DNA of 64,000 nucleotides, taken from Enterococcus malodoratus ATCC 43197. GTDB taxonomy: Bacteria > Bacillota > Bacilli > Lactobacillales > Enterococcaceae. The notes under the pieces were generated by a model. The model did not search any database. It was not told where the DNA came from and saw nothing but the letters and a program-made list of their open reading frames with translations. The stretch spans positions 744,001 through 808,000 of the forward strand of contig NZ_KE136483.1 in assembly GCF_000407185.1 (NCBI RefSeq). Reading direction: 5' to 3'. Every line of letters begins with the position of its first letter. Within the stretch, counting starts at the first letter, position 1. Below are positions 61,234 to 64,000 of this stretch, one piece after another. A program made the position numbers and the translations under genes.

Positions 61234-62580
61234 GTGTTATTAGCAGTATCTTTTCTTATCGTGTTAGGTTGTTTGTATGGTTTGATCTATTTAAAACAAA
61301 AAAAATGGTCTTTCTCTAAACGTGTCGTAACGGCTTTGGCTATCGGAATTATTTTAGGTTTGATCTTCAGTCAAGTGCTGTCAAAATCAGACGGTGTCAT
61401 TCTATCTGATTGGATCGGGATTATCGGTAGTGTTTATGTAAAATTATTACAAATGATTGCTGTTCCTTTAATTCTAGTTTGTGTTTTATTAGCGTTTACT
61501 AAGATTGAAATCAAAACAAATGTCTTGAAAGTTGGAATGTCGATAATTGGCACGCTAATCGTAACCGCTGGTATCGCAGGAATTGTCGGTATTATAACTG
61601 GTTACTTCTCAAATATCGACGGAGACTCTTTTAATATTTCGCAAACAGCGTTGCATTCAGCAAATGAGATTCAGCAAAGTTATGTTTCTGGCGGGGAACA
61701 AACATTGACGATGCCGCAAAAAATTATTGCGATTTTCCCATCGAATCCATTCTTTGATCTGACCGGTCAAAGGCCGAGCGCTACTTTAGGAGTAGTCATC
61801 TTTGCATTCTTTTTAGGAATTGCCTATTTAAAAATCAAGGATAAGAAAGTCAAAGAGGCTCAATTATTTAAGGATTTTCTTGATAGTGCTTATGAAATTA
61901 TCATGTCTGTAGTTCGTCTATTTATTTCTTATGCACCTTATGCTGTATTAACGATTATGACCGCAACCATTATTAATAATGATGTAACAGCAGTTTTAAA
62001 GTTAGCTAAATTCTTCGCGGTTTCCTATATTGGAATGTTGATCATGTTTTTAATTCAATTGTTGATTTTAGCAATTTGTGGATTGCCACCAGTTCGATAT
62101 TTAGCAAAGGCCTTTCCGGTTCTTTCTTTTGCATTCATTACTGCGTCGAGTGCCGGATCAATGCCGATGAATATTGAAATGCAGGACGAATTGAATATTC
62201 CGCGAGGAGTGTCAAGTTTGGCTGCTTCTTTTGCGACATCCATGGGAATGAATGGTTGTGCGGGGGTGTATCCAGGAATCATTATCGCCATTGTTGCTAT
62301 GACACAAAATATAAATCCTCTATCTCCGCAATTTTTACTTTACGCTGGATTCATTATTGCAATGACATCTTTCGGTATTGCAGGGACTGGCGGAGGCGGT
62401 ACGGTCGCTACGATCATTTCTCTATCAGCTTTAGGATTGCCAGTTGGATTGGTAGGAGTCTTTATTGCAGTGGAACCATTAATTGATATGGGGCGTACCG
62501 CAATTAATCTAAATGGCGGCGTAGTAGCCAGTGCGGTTACATGCAAGCTAAACAGGATTAAATTATCACAAGTGAAATAA
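61234..62580 (+). CDS. tcyP: L-cystine/dicarboxylate:cation symporter (TcyP-like)
   Basis: A 448-residue integral membrane symporter of the dicarboxylate/amino acid:cation family. Re-entrant loop motifs ITASSAGSMPMNIEMQDEL and GTGGGGTVATIISLSALGLP are visible, as are about eight hydrophobic segments. The N terminus (LIYLKQKKWSFSKRVVTALAIGIILGLI, read in parts) and the VKLLQMIAVPLILV segment resemble B. subtilis TcyP, a cystine importer. The GTG at 61234 is chosen because GGAG is 7 nt upstream; an in-frame TTG at 61216 lacks one. The leader suggests control by cysteine. Specificity is inferred. Confidence 0.8.
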   Translation: MLLAVSFLIVLGCLYGLIYLKQKKWSFSKRVVTALAIGIILGLIFSQVLSKSDGVILSDWIGIIGSVYVKLLQMIAVPLILVCVLLAFTKIEIKTNVLKVGMSIIGTLIVTAGIAGIVGIITGYFSNIDGDSFNISQTALHSANEIQQSYVSGGEQTLTMPQKIIAIFPSNPFFDLTGQRPSATLGVVIFAFFLGIAYLKIKDKKVKEAQLFKDFLDSAYEIIMSVVRLFISYAPYAVLTIMTATIINNDVTAVLKLAKFFAVSYIGMLIMFLIQLLILAICGLPPVRYLAKAFPVLSFAFITASSAGSMPMNIEMQDELNIPRGVSSLAASFATSMGMNGCAGVYPGIIIAIVAMTQNINPLSPQFLLYAGFIIAMTSFGIAGTGGGGTVATIISLSALGLPVGLVGVFIAVEPLIDMGRTAINLNGGVVASAVTCKLNRIKLSQVK

Positions 62581-62587
62581 CTTGATT

Positions 62588-62619
62588 ACTTCCTCAAAAC
62601 TTTTTGAGGAAGTTTTTTA
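62588..62619 (+). terminator. Cystine symporter terminator
   Basis: ACTTCCTCAAA (62588-62598) pairs with TTTGAGGAAGT (62603-62613), followed by T residues. Confidence 0.92.
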
Positions 62620-62641
62620 TCTAAACAATTATAGAATGAGG

Positions 62642-62670
62642 TTGAAAATTTCTCTTTATTCAGTTATTAT
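62642..62670 (+). promoter_or_regulatory. Promoter of the ornithine carbamoyltransferase gene
   Basis: TTGAAA (62642-62647) and TATTAT (62665-62670) are separated by 17 bp. A TGAATAAAAATGAAT stretch follows at the transcription start and contains an ArgR-like half-site. Confidence 0.62.
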
Positions 62671-62697
62671 GAATAAAAATGAATTACTAACGTTATA

Positions 62698-62713
62698 TGC
62701 GAATTAATATTCA
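62698..62713. promoter_or_regulatory. ArgR/AhrC-like ARG box
   Basis: TGCGAATTAATATTCA contains the palindrome GAAT-TAAT-ATTC and resembles Gram-positive ARG boxes (TGAATA half-sites). Together with the half-site near 62670 it suggests arginine-dependent control. Confidence 0.55.
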
Positions 62714-62730
62714 AAAACGGAGGAATTATT

Positions 62731-63744
62731 ATGACGAATATCTTTCAAGGGAAAAGCTTTTTAAAAGAAATCGACTTTACTAAAGATGAATTACTTTACC
62801 TAATTGATTTTGCAGCGCATCTGAAAATGCTGAAACAACAAAATATCTCGCATAAATATTTAGCTGGAAAGAATATTGCATTATTATTTGAAAAAACATC
62901 GACTCGTACGCGCGCGGCCTTCACTACGGCAGCCTATGATCTAGGTGCTCATCCTGAGTATTTAGGCAAAAACGATATTCAACTAGGAAAAAAAGAATCT
63001 GTCGAAGATACTGCGAAGGTTTTAGGCAGCATGTTTGATGGTATTGAGTATCGTGGCTTTTCGCAAAAAGCTGTTGAGGCTTTATCTGAACACTCAGGTG
63101 TGCCGGTTTGGAATGGCTTGACCGATGAATGGCATCCGACACAAATGCTTGCCGACTTTTTAACAATTAAGGAACACTTTGGAAAATTAGAAGGATTAAC
63201 TTTGGCTTATGTGGGTGACGGACGAAATAATGTAGCTAATTCTCTATTGATTACTAGCGCGATTTTAGGTGTAAATATTTCGATTGTGACTCCGGAAAAA
63301 CTATTCCCAGAACAAGATTTGATTGCTATGGCTGAAAAATATGCCGAAGATTCAAAAGCAAAAGTTTTGGTCACAGATGATATTGCCCAAGGTGTTGTAC
63401 AGGCAGATATTATTTATACTGATGTATGGGTGTCAATGGGAGAGGAAGATGCCTTTAAAGAACGGATTGATTTATTGCTGCCATATCAAGTTAATCAAGA
63501 ATTAATGGCAAAAACACAAAAGAACGAAACGATTTTCCTACATTGTTTGCCAGCCTTCCATGACCTTGAAACAGAAGTAGCCGAGGAAATCAAAGAAAAA
63601 TATGGTTTATCAGAAATGGAGGTCACTGACGAAGTCTTTCGTGGGGAGAATGCATTGCAATTCCAACAGGCTGAAAATCGTATGCATACAATTAAAGCGG
63701 TGATGGCTGCGACATTAGGCAATCTATTCATTCCTAAAGCATAA
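62731..63744 (+). CDS. arcB: Ornithine carbamoyltransferase (catabolic type)
   Basis: Interconverts ornithine plus carbamoyl phosphate and citrulline. The 337-residue protein has the carbamoyl-phosphate loop STRTR (57-61), the HPTQMLADF motif, the ornithine site VWVSMGEE and the catalytic [10 protein letters not shown]. Extended stretches such as [12 protein letters not shown] and [19 protein letters not shown] match the catabolic ArcB group of Lactobacillales, so arcB is preferred over argF. It stands without arcA or arcC nearby. GGAGG precedes the ATG, and an ARG-like box lies upstream. Direction in vivo is uncertain. Confidence 0.9.
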   Translation: MTNIFQGKSFLKEIDFTKDELLYLIDFAAHLKMLKQQNISHKYLAGKNIALLFEKTSTRTRAAFTTAAYDLGAHPEYLGKNDIQLGKKESVEDTAKVLGSMFDGIEYRGFSQKAVEALSEHSGVPVWNGLTDEWHPTQMLADFLTIKEHFGKLEGLTLAYVGDGRNNVANSLLITSAILGVNISIVTPEKLFPEQDLIAMAEKYAEDSKAKVLVTDDIAQGVVQADIIYTDVWVSMGEEDAFKERIDLLLPYQVNQELMAKTQKNETIFLHCLPAFHDLETEVAEEIKEKYGLSEMEVTDEVFRGENALQFQQAENRMHTIKAVMAATLGNLFIPKA

Positions 63745-63789
63745 AAAAAGCTATCTTGACTAGTCAGATGAAGAAATTTCTGTTAGTAT

Positions 63790-64000
63790 AAATGCCAGAT
63801 AATTATTTCATCGATGAAAAAGAGAAGTCTATGGTCTGTTTTGCAGCGAGTTCGGGCAGGTGAGAGCCGGATAAACAAAAATAGAGGGCGCACTTTTGAG
63901 GTGAATCGGCAGCTACCGTTATAGTCTGAGTTGGTCGTTTACGACAATAAGAGTGGTACCGCGGGAATTCTCGTCTCTGATGTTATTATACATCAGAGAC
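63790..64000 (+). promoter_or_regulatory. T-box riboswitch leader, probably arginine-specific (gene outside window)
   Basis: The T-box core GAGTGGTACCGCG is at 63951-63963; its UGGU would pair with a tRNA ending ACCA. A stem I distal region (GCGAGTTCGGGCAGGTGAGAGCC) is visible, as is the terminator stem GTCTCTGATG/CATCAGAGAC (63973-63982 and 63991-64000), whose T tail lies beyond the edge. By analogy with thrS here, where codon ACC is followed by ACTTT, the specifier would be CGC (Arg) at 63889-63891, followed by ACTTT. The regulated gene is not in the window. A TAGTCA/TAGTAT pair (63761-63789) may be its promoter. Confidence 0.85.

Overview
The window is a stretch of core chromosome from a low-GC Gram-positive bacterium of the order Lactobacillales, most likely Enterococcus or a near relative. 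The basis is gene content and order: DUF1827-clpE-ptsH-ptsI; a fabT-fabH-acpP-fabD-fabG-fabF-accB-fabZ-accC-accD-accA operon with FabT operators; thrS next to a class B PBP, a glutathione peroxidase and rpmG; a bgsA/bgsB-like glycolipid pair; and galE-galT-galR beside tsaB-rimI-rimI-tsaD. The genus is inferred from remembered family and synteny knowledge, not from a search. I see no rRNA, tRNA, CRISPR array, insertion sequence, prophage or integrase.

Layout. 1-2.1 kb: the 3' part of a polytopic membrane protein (probable GT-C glycosyltransferase) and a DUF1827 gene. 2.2-6.9 kb: clpE, with CtsR and CIRCE sites, divergent from ptsHI. 7.0-11.9 kb: two glycolipid glycosyltransferases, a beta-hydroxyacid dehydrogenase, ykuJ and cfa, so mostly membrane-lipid genes. 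11.9-20.7 kb: the full malonyl-CoA/type II fatty acid synthesis operon behind FabT boxes, but without the fabK enoyl reductase gene that related operons carry between acpP and fabD. 20.8-24.1 kb: a polar amino acid ABC transporter with two tandem binding lipoproteins. 24.2-28.7 kb: the yqeG-yqeH-yhbY-nadD-yqeK-rsfS-yqeM ribosome assembly/NAD cluster. 28.7-35.1 kb: tmcAL, yebC, helD, two VOC proteins, a small KOW-like protein and a tautomerase. 35.1-40.8 kb: T-box-controlled thrS, pbp2b, glutathione peroxidase, rpmG.

41-47 kb: a coupled pair of unknown secreted and membrane proteins, then a divergent iron-siderophore uptake locus with two Fur-like boxes. Its operon ends in an SGNH/GDSL esterase. 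47-53.7 kb: housekeeping genes (5-formyl-THF cyclo-ligase, rhomboid protease, yqgQ-glcK-rhodanese, HAD phosphatase, a large FAD protein, DUF3042). 53.8-57.4 kb: galE-galT-galR, with a 38-bp perfect palindrome across the galE -10 box. 57.5-60.7 kb: the tRNA t6A genes with two GNAT acetyltransferases. 60.7-64 kb: a TcyP-type cystine symporter behind a long leader with two short ORFs, then a catabolic-type ornithine carbamoyltransferase behind an ArgR-like box, and finally a T-box leader whose specifier looks like an arginine codon. Its gene lies outside the window.

The most unusual signal is the leader of the cystine symporter (60,946-61,234). A 23-codon ORF containing Cys-Gln-Cys is followed at once by a segment complementary to the symporter's Shine-Dalgarno region, the arrangement expected of cysteine-responsive translational attenuation. 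Other points for a second look: loss of fabK, three FabT boxes over two promoters, a non-AUG start for rsfS, a Fur-linked esterase, and a rhodanese without its catalytic cysteine.
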